Assembly: GCA_965373045.1 (NCBI GenBank)
Contig: CBDVEQ010000135.1
Location: 1 to 7,307, forward strand
Direction: 5' to 3'
Source: DAOVDI01 sp965373045
GTDB taxonomy: Bacteria > Acidobacteriota > Aminicenantia > Aminicenantales > Aminicenantaceae
Length of the DNA: 7,307 bases
This document shows, in pieces, positions 1 to 5,236 of the stretch. The stretch's first letter is position 1. Every line of letters starts with the position of its first letter. The translations under genes were made by a program, and so were the position numbers. Under the pieces are notes generated by a model, which saw nothing but the letters and a program-made list of their open reading frames with translations, searched no databases and was not told the origin of the DNA.

Positions 1-49
1 AAACGGGAAGTTTAGCCTCTTTATGAATGCGTTTGACTTTTAATTTCAT
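1..49 (-). CDS. dut: dUTP diphosphatase (dUTPase), N-terminal fragment
   Basis: Partial gene running off the left edge; only the first 16 codons are present, reading MKLKVKRIHKEAKLPV. This resembles the opening beta strand of trimeric dUTPases, which typically begin with a K-V-K-R-(L/I) run followed by a short segment ending in A-x-L-P. dUTPase hydrolyses dUTP to dUMP and pyrophosphate, keeping uracil out of DNA and feeding dTMP synthesis. The ATG lies 2 bp after the nrdG stop codon, with a purine-rich GAAGGG sequence upstream inside the end of nrdG, so it is almost certainly translated from the same mRNA. A dNTP-pool enzyme fits the operon. The catalytic motifs lie outside the window, so the identification rests on a short match and the context. 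Confidence 0.62.
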   Translation of the reverse strand, partial: MKLKVKRIHKEAKLPV

Positions 50-51
50 GT

Positions 52-750
52 TTAAATCCCTTCGATCCGGACCTCGGCAAAATAGGGCTCAGCGATCCGG
101 CCCAACTCCATGATCTTCTCCGGCGGATAAGGCTGTAAATTTTGAAAGGCAGGGTCAAGAGCCCCCTCCGGAGAGAACTGCTGAAGCTGAAAAAGTTTTG
201 CGCCTTCCAGCATTTGGCCAATTTTCTTTATCTCCTCAGCACCGATCAGTCCTGGAACAGCCGTGGTGCGGAAGGTGTGCTCCAGGCCGGACTCCCGGAT
301 GACCCCCACGCTCCGGCGGATAGACTCCACATCCACACTTACTCCGGCCGCTTCTTCATATTTGTCAAAGCTGGATTTTATGTCCATGGCAACATTGTCT
401 ACCAACCCCTTATCGATCAGATCCTTCAAACGGTCAGGAAAAGACCCGTTAGTGTCCACCTTGACCAGCAGGTTTCTGTCTTTGAAAATCTGAAGGAGTA
501 CTTCTATTTCCTCAAACATAAGGGGCTCACCGCCGGTTACACAGACCCCATCCAGCCAATCCTTTCGGGAATCAAGAAATCCCAGAACAAAATCCATAGG
601 AAATGTGGGAAGATCATCCGGCCTGAGGACAAGATCTGCATTGTGGCAGAAGGGACAGCGGAAATTGCAGCCGCCGACAAATAATGTTGCGGAGATAAGT
701 CCAGGGAAATCCTTGGGAGCGAATTTCTCTAAGCCCTTGATCGCAACCAA
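52..750 (-). CDS. nrdG: Anaerobic ribonucleotide reductase activating protein (radical SAM)
   Basis: 232 residues. NrdG is a cytosolic radical-SAM iron-sulfur enzyme that cleaves S-adenosylmethionine to make the stable glycyl radical on NrdD. The signature Cys triad is C28-x3-C32-x2-C35 (GCNFRCPFC), which holds the [4Fe-4S] cluster; the SAM-binding GGEP motif is at residues 73-76. The length is that of the longer NrdG type rather than the short E. coli type (about 150 residues). The start is TTG at 750: an in-frame TGA lies 15 bp upstream, no ATG or GTG follows before the Cys motif, and GAGGA is suitably placed about 9 nt upstream. The gene overlaps the 3' end of the redoxin gene by 22 bp, suggesting coupled translation. 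dut follows after 2 bp. Confidence 0.95.
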   Translation of the reverse strand: MVAIKGLEKFAPKDFPGLISATLFVGGCNFRCPFCHNADLVLRPDDLPTFPMDFVLGFLDSRKDWLDGVCVTGGEPLMFEEIEVLLQIFKDRNLLVKVDTNGSFPDRLKDLIDKGLVDNVAMDIKSSFDKYEEAAGVSVDVESIRRSVGVIRESGLEHTFRTTAVPGLIGAEEIKKIGQMLEGAKLFQLQQFSPEGALDPAFQNLQPYPPEKIMELGRIAEPYFAEVRIEGI

Positions 751-995
751 CTGTCCAATTCCTCACGAGTATTTAGAACAGAGACAACCTCCGCCGCATC
801 CCGAATGATCATTGTAGGTATAATAATGGATCCCTTCTCATCCCTGTTAAGGACTTTTAAATAATCCCTTATCTTCATCCTATCGTCTTTTTTGACCAGA
901 TCAAACTCCTGGACCTCAAGCGATGTTTCTTTCAGATAGGTTTTCATCGTATCGCATTTTGGGCAGTTGGGAAGAGTGAAAAGCAGATACTCCAT
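729..995 (-). CDS. nrdH: Glutaredoxin/NrdH-like redoxin, probable reductant for NrdD
   Basis: 88 residues with a glutaredoxin fold signature: first beta strand MEYLLFTLP, then redox motif C11-P-K-C14, then the cis-proline strand IIIPT with Pro60, and a C-terminal helix. The small size and absence of extra domains fit NrdH/glutaredoxin-like proteins, which pass electrons as dithiols. The frame stays open upstream into nrdD, but the chosen ATG at 995 has an AGAGG ribosome site 6-7 nt upstream and starts exactly at the first strand of the fold. It lies 11 bp after nrdD and overlaps nrdG by 22 bp. Established knowledge: some class III reductases use a thioredoxin or glutaredoxin-like reductant instead of formate. 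Inference: this protein does that job here. The symbol nrdH is by context; grx-like would be equally fair. Confidence 0.85.
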   Translation of the reverse strand: MEYLLFTLPNCPKCDTMKTYLKETSLEVQEFDLVKKDDRMKIRDYLKVLNRDEKGSIIIPTMIIRDAAEVVSVLNTREELDSWLRSRA

Positions 996-1006
996 GATCA
1001 ACCTCT

Positions 1007-3082
1007 TCACGTATAGGAGGAATACGGAGTCCGTTCCTGGAATTCCTGCTGTTTTCCCGTGTTCCAGGTGGAAACAGGTCTCAGGTAACCAACGATCCGG
1101 GAGTAAACTTCCGTCTTCTCTCCGCACTTCGGACATTCAGGATTTTCTCCCTTGAGATAACCATGAGTCTTACAGATGCTGAATGTCGGCGTGATGCTGA
1201 AATAAGGCATTTTTGTCTTGGAGATTTTCTGAACCAGCTTCTTGCATGTTTTTCCGTCCACGGATTCCGGGAGGAATACGTGGAATATGGTTCCTCCTGT
1301 GTAGAGTGGCTGGATGTCCTTCTGATGTTCAATAGCCTCAAAAACGTCCCGGGTGGCATCTACATTCAGATGGGTGGAATTTGTGAGATAGGGTGTTTGA
1401 TCGGTTCCTGCAGTGATGATCCTCTGGTATTTCTCTTTGTCCAACCGGGCAAAGCGAAAGGCCGTTGATTCTGCAGGCGTTGCCTCAAGATTGTACAGGT
1501 TTCCGGTCTCCTCCTGAAAATCCGGGATGACGCTTCTCATGAACTGCATGGTTTCAATGGTGAAGGCTTTCCCTTCCGGAGTGTCGATGCCCTGTCCCAG
1601 GAAATTCAGGCAGGCCTCATTCATTCCGCATATTCCTATCGTGGAAAAATGATTTTCAAAATGGCCCAGATAGACCTTGGTATAGGGCACAAGCCCCCTC
1701 TCCAACAGGTTGTTTACGATTCCCCGTTTGATCTCGAGGGACTCCTTGGCCAAAACCATCAGTTCCTTCAGACGCTTAAAGTACTCCTCTTTGGATTTGG
1801 CTTCATAGCCGATCCTGTTCACATTGATAGTAACAACTCCAATAGAACCTGTGGAATCTCCCGGTCCCCACATGTTTCCTGGCCTATGCATCAATTCCCG
1901 CAGATCCAGATTAAGCCGGCAGCACATGGCACGGACATCGCCAGGGTCCAGACCGGTCCCGATGTAATTCTGAAAGTATGGGATCCCATACTTGGCTGTA
2001 ACATCAAAAAGGAGGTCGATATTGGGAGAGTCCCAGTTAAATTCCTCGGTCAGATTGTATGTGGGAATCGGGAATGTAAAGACACGTCCCCCCTGATCTC
2101 CTTCGATCATCAACTCGAGGAAGGCCCGGTTGATCATATCCATTTCTTTCTGGTACTCTCCGTAGGTAGAATCTTGTTCCTGCCCGCCTACGATGACAAA
2201 TTTGTCCTTCATGTCTTCCGGAACCGTCCAGTCAAAAGTCAGGTTGGAGAAAGGTGTCTGCCATCCCCATCTGGAAGGGACATTCAAACCAAAAATGAGT
2301 TTCTGTATATCCTGTTTGACGCTTCCGTAATCGAGCTTATCCGCCCGGACAAAGGGAGCCAGGAATGTATCGACACTGGAGAAAGCCTGAGCCCCGGCGA
2401 ATTCTCCCTGCATTGTGCCGATAAAATTGACCATATGCAGGCTAGCTGTTTCCAGATGTTTCGCCGGAAATGAGTGGACCTGGTTGGGAACATGCCCAAA
2501 TCCCTTTTTCAACAGGTTTTCCAGCGACCAGCCGGCACAGTATCCAACTATAGGATAGGACAGATCATGAATATGAAGAACGCCCTCCATATGAGCTTCT
2601 TTAATGTTCTCGGTATATATCTGGTTGAGGGCATAGTTAGCCAGAACCTCCCCGGAGACACGCGCGTTAAGTCCGGAAAAGCTCATAACCCCTTCATTAC
2701 TGTTTTCTTTGATCTTCCAATCCTGGTTATTGATGTAATCTCTGATCAATCTTTCCAGATTGATACCGGTTTTTTTTGCCTCTCGAATACCCTTGTGGCG
2801 TTCCCGATAAAGGATGTATGATTTGGCCACATCATGATATCCCTGCTTCATAAGAACCATTTCCACAATGTCCTGGATCTGTTCTACTGATGGGATCATA
2901 AGACTGCCGAATTTATCTTCCAGAATATAAGCAACGATATCCGATATGCTTTCAGCTTCGCGTTTTTCATCGATGCCATGAGATTTCATAGCTTTAAAAA
3001 TTGCATTTGTGATTTTATCTTTGACAAAATCAGTGACAATTCCATCCCTTTTTTTAATCCTTGCAACAGCTCTTTCTAACAA
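1007..3082 (-). CDS. nrdD: Anaerobic (class III) ribonucleoside-triphosphate reductase, large subunit
   Basis: 691 residues, full length for the family. It reduces ribonucleoside triphosphates to dNTPs using a glycyl radical. The order is: an ATP-cone regulatory domain, about residues 5-95 (IKKRDGIVTDF at 9-19); the ten-stranded barrel core, with Cys182 in YCAGWSL and the Cys387-Cys388 pair in MCCRL as candidate active-site cysteines; the conserved EATPAEST at 533-540; a metal site near the end with Cys637, Cys650 and Cys653 (CPKCG), and His640 where some homologues have Cys; and the radical loop RIVGYLRPV, making Gly665 the radical residue, followed by WNTGKQQEF. The start is TTG at 3082: TAA sits directly upstream in frame and GAAAGGAG is 7 nt upstream. 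First gene of the operon, behind a promoter and NrdR-like boxes. Confidence 0.97.
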   Translation of the reverse strand: MLERAVARIKKRDGIVTDFVKDKITNAIFKAMKSHGIDEKREAESISDIVAYILEDKFGSLMIPSVEQIQDIVEMVLMKQGYHDVAKSYILYRERHKGIREAKKTGINLERLIRDYINNQDWKIKENSNEGVMSFSGLNARVSGEVLANYALNQIYTENIKEAHMEGVLHIHDLSYPIVGYCAGWSLENLLKKGFGHVPNQVHSFPAKHLETASLHMVNFIGTMQGEFAGAQAFSSVDTFLAPFVRADKLDYGSVKQDIQKLIFGLNVPSRWGWQTPFSNLTFDWTVPEDMKDKFVIVGGQEQDSTYGEYQKEMDMINRAFLELMIEGDQGGRVFTFPIPTYNLTEEFNWDSPNIDLLFDVTAKYGIPYFQNYIGTGLDPGDVRAMCCRLNLDLRELMHRPGNMWGPGDSTGSIGVVTINVNRIGYEAKSKEEYFKRLKELMVLAKESLEIKRGIVNNLLERGLVPYTKVYLGHFENHFSTIGICGMNEACLNFLGQGIDTPEGKAFTIETMQFMRSVIPDFQEETGNLYNLEATPAESTAFRFARLDKEKYQRIITAGTDQTPYLTNSTHLNVDATRDVFEAIEHQKDIQPLYTGGTIFHVFLPESVDGKTCKKLVQKISKTKMPYFSITPTFSICKTHGYLKGENPECPKCGEKTEVYSRIVGYLRPVSTWNTGKQQEFQERTPYSSYT

Positions 3083-3089
3083 TTAATGT

Positions 3090-3097
3090 CTCCTTTC
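3090..3097 (-). promoter_or_regulatory. Ribosome binding site fixing the nrdD TTG start
   Basis: GAAAGGAG on the minus strand, 7 nt before TTG at 3082. The in-frame codon just before the TTG is TAA, so no earlier start is possible. The strong Shine-Dalgarno sequence at the right distance supports TTG as the true start. Confidence 0.85.
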
Positions 3098-3111
3098 TAT
3101 GAAATACCGAT

Positions 3112-3136
3112 AAAAACAGAGGCCGTCTCTGCTTTT
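3112..3136 (-). terminator. Leader hairpin with U-run, possible attenuator of nrdD
   Basis: On the minus strand AAAAGCAGAG and CTCTGTTTTT can pair around the loop ACGGC, giving 10 bp with one G-U. The 3' arm ends in a run of five T. It lies in the untranslated leader, 30 bp before the nrdD start and 15 bp before its ribosome site. The shape is that of a weak intrinsic terminator, and it could also work on the plus strand (T-run after CTCTGC). No competing antiterminator fold was evident, so the regulatory role is only a possibility. Confidence 0.35.
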
Positions 3137-3194
3137 TGCTGCAAACAAGTTAAAATCAACCCCTAGGCATTCCTTTTGAGAATACTAGTTTCAA

Positions 3195-3210
3195 TCAATA
3201 CATATGGTGT
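3195..3210 (-). promoter_or_regulatory. Second NrdR-box-like site (weaker)
   Basis: A 16-mer, TCAATACATATGGTGT on the plus strand, agreeing at 12 of 16 positions with the known NrdR box consensus acaCwAtATaTwGtgt. Exactly 16 bp separate it from the better box at 3227-3242, a centre-to-centre distance of 32 bp (about three helical turns), as is typical of paired NrdR boxes. Spacing is the main reason to believe this degenerate copy. Confidence 0.6.
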
Positions 3211-3226
3211 ATGTTCAAGGCTATGA

Positions 3227-3242
3227 CCACAATTTATTGTGT
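3227..3242 (-). promoter_or_regulatory. NrdR box upstream of the class III RNR operon
   Basis: The plus strand reads CCACAATTTATTGTGT, matching the NrdR box consensus acaCwAtATaTwGtgt at 14 of 16 positions. NrdR is the nucleotide-sensing zinc-ribbon/ATP-cone repressor of ribonucleotide reductase genes. The site begins about 12 bp past the proposed -10 hexamer, so a bound repressor would sit at the start of the transcript. The nrdR gene itself is not in the window. Confidence 0.8.
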
Positions 3243-3254
3243 TTGCTATACTAA

Positions 3255-3281
3255 ATTATATCCATAGATGGACTATGTCAA
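3255..3281 (-). promoter_or_regulatory. Promoter of the nrdD operon
   Basis: Minus strand TTGACA (3281-3276) and TATAAT (3260-3255), both perfect sigma-70 hexamers, separated by 15 bp, which is shorter than the usual 17. An A/T-run stretch just upstream (about 3282-3300) looks like an UP element. The predicted transcript start, near 3248, gives a leader of about 165 nt and places both NrdR-like boxes just downstream of the start. Confidence 0.7.
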
Positions 3282-3324
3282 GATATTTTTAATATTTTTT
3301 TTTCGGAAGGATTTTTTTAGAGAA

Positions 3325-3933
3325 TCAGTGTAAAATGACGCCCAATTTATGAAGCTCTGCTTCCAGGTTTGTATATGGAAGGAAATGAATGGTCTTTATC
3401 CCTAGTTCTGATGCGGCAAGGATATTTTCTTCAATATCATCGATGAATACGCATTCCACAGCCTCGGCTTCAGATCGCTCAATGGCTTTCAGAAAGATCG
3501 AGGGATGAGGCTTCATTATACCCTGTTCATAGGAAAGAACGTATTCATCAAAGATCCAGATCTCGGGAAATGCTTTCTTAATGAAGCTGAATCGTTCAAC
3601 ATCGGTATTTGAGAGCATGACCAATCTGTACCTGGGCTTTAAGGATATTAAAGTTTTAAGGGCAGATGTATTTATAGAAAAGACATCGTTATAAATAGGA
3701 AAAAATGTATCCTGATCGATCCCGGCTTTCAGGATGCCGGTCACTTTCCGATAAAAATCCTTCGGGGAAATACGTCCGGTGTCAAAGGCCTGCAGGAGAG
3801 GAATATATTGATCAGCCATTATCTTCATATCATCAACGGAAAAGGGACTGTACTTCTTGATCCTTTGAAAAAACAGATCATTGTTAAAATAAACAATGAT
3901 ATTGCCCAGGTCAGAAATGATGGTTTTAATCAC
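3325..3933 (-). CDS. HAD-superfamily phosphatase, YihX-like
   Basis: 202 residues from the GTG at 3933, chosen because AAGGAG (3945-3940) is 6 nt upstream and the protein then begins directly with the first strand. HAD motifs in order: motif I, SDLGNIIV, nucleophile Asp8; a helical cap at about residues 16-85; motif II, LVMLSNT, Ser108; motif III, MKP, Lys141; motif IV, FIDDIEEN, Asp165/Asp166. The DLGN form, with Gly where most HAD phosphatases have the second Asp of DxD, also occurs in E. coli YihX, a sugar-phosphate phosphatase, so the protein belongs with that HAD-IA group. The substrate cannot be told from sequence. It lies upstream of the nrdD promoter on the same strand with no clear terminator between, so some read-through is possible. 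An earlier in-frame GTG at 3969 has no comparable ribosome site. Confidence 0.85.
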   Translation of the reverse strand: MIKTIISDLGNIIVYFNNDLFFQRIKKYSPFSVDDMKIMADQYIPLLQAFDTGRISPKDFYRKVTGILKAGIDQDTFFPIYNDVFSINTSALKTLISLKPRYRLVMLSNTDVERFSFIKKAFPEIWIFDEYVLSYEQGIMKPHPSIFLKAIERSEAEAVECVFIDDIEENILAASELGIKTIHFLPYTNLEAELHKLGVILH

Positions 3934-4018
3934 AATCCACTCCTTAAGAACTTGACAAGATTCTTCCACAACCCGGAGAAATTTTTAATTGAAAGGGCTG
4001 ATTCTAGAGAGGGCAATG

Positions 4019-4044
4019 GGCTGGAAAGAGGAGGAAAGCCAGCC
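4019..4044. repeat. Short inverted repeat between lipoprotein and HAD genes
   Basis: GGCTGG (4019-4024) and CCAGCC (4039-4044) form a perfect 6-bp stem around a 14-nt purine-rich loop (plus strand). It lies 33 bp past the lipoprotein stop, where a terminator is expected, but no T-run follows on either strand. It may be a 3' stabilising hairpin or a weak terminator. I saw no convincing promoter for the HAD gene in this 143-bp gap, so the two genes may be cotranscribed. Confidence 0.35.
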
Positions 4045-4076
4045 AACACTTGAGGAAAAATAATATGGATTTTTCT

Positions 4077-4808
4077 TTAAAAAAGACCGGCGAACACAAC
4101 ATCTGCATTAAAAAGTTCGCGAGTTCTCCGTCTTGTTCTCCATTCCACCGTATCTTTGACGTTAAGGTAGAACCAGAACTCATCAAATAATTTCAGTTTC
4201 TGAATATAATACTGGGCATAATCGGTTAAGGAATCAACATTGATCTTACCGACTAGTTTTCCCTTCTCATCCAGGACAGTGATCTTGTAACTGCCTTCTT
4301 CTCCAATAAGCTTCCCATGGATCCTGACTTTCTTCTTACCTTCCCAAGTCTCTTTTTTGCTGTAATTGAGTTCTTCTAAAAAGTCAAATCCGTCCCGGTC
4401 AACAATGCTGATAAAGTCGTCAAGAACGATATCTTCGCTTCTTGTAAAAACAGGCGTCCATTCATTATTCTCGCCTCTGACTTCCAGTTTATTAGCAACC
4501 AGTATAGAGGGCCGTTCAGGAGTAAATTCACCAACGCCTTTGACCTCTTTTCCAATCAGATCACTTATACTCCCTGAATCGAGATCTCCATGGATGACAA
4601 TATCGAAACCTCTGACCTGCGGCACAAATACATACTTCCCGCATACAATTTTAATAGTCCCTTCAAAATCCAACTGACCTTCTTTAATAGTGACAACCCC
4701 CTCATCTAATGCATCCTCTTCCGTACTTTTGCACGCAATTGTCCCAGCTGCAACCAGTAAAAATGCCATGACAGCCATCCCTAGAATACGCAATGTCTTT
4801 ATACCCAT
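4077..4808 (-). CDS. Putative lipoprotein, two beta-rich (OB-fold-like) segments
   Basis: 243 residues; family not recognised. The N-terminus has a basic start (MGIKTLR), a hydrophobic stretch at about 8-24 and Cys26 in GTIAC, followed by a charged region: a lipoprotein signal peptide with a non-classical lipobox (Thr at -3). The mature part holds two beta-rich segments. The first, about 48-112, contains IVIHGDL and KGVGEF and ends in ANKLEV, resembling an OB-fold barrel; the second, about 158-243, contains VRIHGKLIG and a Trp/Tyr-rich strand. The likeness to OB folds is inferred from the strand pattern only. The ATG at 4808 has GGAGG 8 nt upstream. It stands behind a 428-bp intergenic region and may have a leader of about 345 nt if transcribed from the promoter at 5162-5190. 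No catalytic motif is visible. Confidence 0.75.
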   Translation of the reverse strand: MGIKTLRILGMAVMAFLLVAAGTIACKSTEEDALDEGVVTIKEGQLDFEGTIKIVCGKYVFVPQVRGFDIVIHGDLDSGSISDLIGKEVKGVGEFTPERPSILVANKLEVRGENNEWTPVFTRSEDIVLDDFISIVDRDGFDFLEELNYSKKETWEGKKKVRIHGKLIGEEGSYKITVLDEKGKLVGKINVDSLTDYAQYYIQKLKLFDEFWFYLNVKDTVEWRTRRRTRELFNADVVFAGLF

Positions 4809-4836
4809 GACTCAAACCTCCAATACTTTATTCCAT

Positions 4837-4866
4837 CAGCCTGCTTTATTCATAAAAACTGCCGAT
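4837..4866. repeat. Imperfect 30-bp direct repeat, left copy
   Basis: Matches 5207-5236 at 26 of 30 positions with an offset of exactly 370 bp. The core is CTGCTTTATT followed by ATAAAAA and CCGAT. This copy ends 28 bp upstream of the lipoprotein start, within its leader. Confidence 0.7.
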
Positions 4867-5161
4867 AGCCTAATATAATTTCTTATGTTCTTATGTATCA
4901 TTCAGTCAGACTTTTTATCCGAACAATTCCCGCCATAACTTTGTCCTGTGACATTTCTGTAATATCTCAATTTTATTATCGGCAATTTTCACCCAACAGG
5001 CAAGCCGATCTTACCGCAAAGGTTTCGTCGTGTTCTGTTCGCGGTATATTAATACAGCTTCACGAACCACTCCTTGCAACTACGGCAATCTCGACTCGTG
5101 AATAATCCAGGTTAGGTAGTTCAAAGATCACAGAGAATTTCATCTCCTTGCAAGAAAATTC

Positions 5162-5190
5162 TTTATACCATTGAAAACAATAATTGTAAA
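5162..5190 (-). promoter_or_regulatory. Sigma-70-type promoter reading toward the lipoprotein gene
   Basis: Minus strand TTTACA (5190-5185) and TATAAA (5167-5162), each 5 of 6 to consensus, with the optimal 17-bp spacer. Transcription would begin near 5155, about 345 nt before the lipoprotein ATG, and pass through all three inverted repeats. The -35 hexamer overlaps the 3' arm of the hairpin that follows the FecR-type gene. Confidence 0.6.
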
Positions 5191-5206
5191 GCAGAAAATG
5201 CTTCAC
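5186..5206 (-). terminator. Hairpin downstream of the FecR-type gene, possible terminator
   Basis: In the minus-strand RNA GUGAAGCA and UGCUUUAC pair over 8 bp (one G-U) around the loop UUUUC. It starts 31 bp after the stop codon. The sequence after it is T-rich but interrupted (AATTATTGTTTTC), so it would be a weak intrinsic terminator. An alternative 7-bp pairing of AAAGCAG with CTGCTTT (5188-5194, 5211-5217) uses the same bases. Confidence 0.4.
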
Positions 5207-5236
5207 CAGGCTGCTTTATTTATAAAAAATACCGAT
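5207..5236. repeat. Imperfect 30-bp direct repeat, right copy
   Basis: Partner of 4837-4866, 26 of 30 identical. It abuts the stop codon of the FecR-type gene at 5237. The two copies therefore bracket the intergenic segment 4867-5206. Confidence 0.7.

Larger units (their letters stand above)
4867..5206 (-). other. Intergenic region with three successive inverted repeats, possible structured leader or small RNA
   Basis: No convincing protein gene. Three inverted repeats follow one another: 4978-4983 with 5004-5009 (ATCGGC/GCCGAT); 5012-5017 with 5041-5046 (TACCGC/GCGGTA); and 5059-5065 with 5096-5102 (TTCACGA/TCGTGAA, perfect 7 bp). The 10-mer TTGCAAGGAG occurs twice on the minus strand (5153-5144 and 5079-5070). 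The part from about 4985 to 5100 looks richer in G+C than the AT-rich flanks, often a sign of structured RNA or an inserted repeat. A promoter at its right end points through it toward the lipoprotein gene. It matches no riboswitch or RNA family I know. It could be a long 5' leader, a small RNA or a dispersed repeat. Confidence 0.4.

Noticed and set aside
996..1136. Longer redoxin reading frame starting inside nrdD
   Set aside because: The extension overlaps nrdD coding sequence, adds residues unrelated to the redoxin fold, and the ATG at 995 has a good ribosome site.
1649..2473. 274-codon plus-strand ORF opposite nrdD
   Set aside because: It lies fully within the strongly conserved nrdD gene, shows no recognisable domain, and is an antisense shadow.
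3934..3969. Upstream GTG start for the HAD gene at 3969
   Set aside because: It adds 12 residues before the first HAD strand and lacks a ribosome site, while the GTG at 3933 has AAGGAG at 6 nt.
4860..4984. GCCGATA-type matches to a sigma-28 (flagellar) -10 element
   Set aside because: No TAAA -35 element at the required distance on either strand, and no flagellar or chemotaxis genes nearby.
4893..5105. Plus-strand ORF of 70 codons in the intergenic region
   Set aside because: No ribosome site upstream, no recognisable domain, and it runs against the direction of the promoter and all other genes.
5060..5143. 27-residue minus-strand ORF beginning MKFSVIFELPNLDY
   Set aside because: AAGGAG directly abuts the ATG with no spacer, the ORF is short and its end coincides with an inverted repeat. 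It is possible as a leader peptide but not supportable from this sequence alone.
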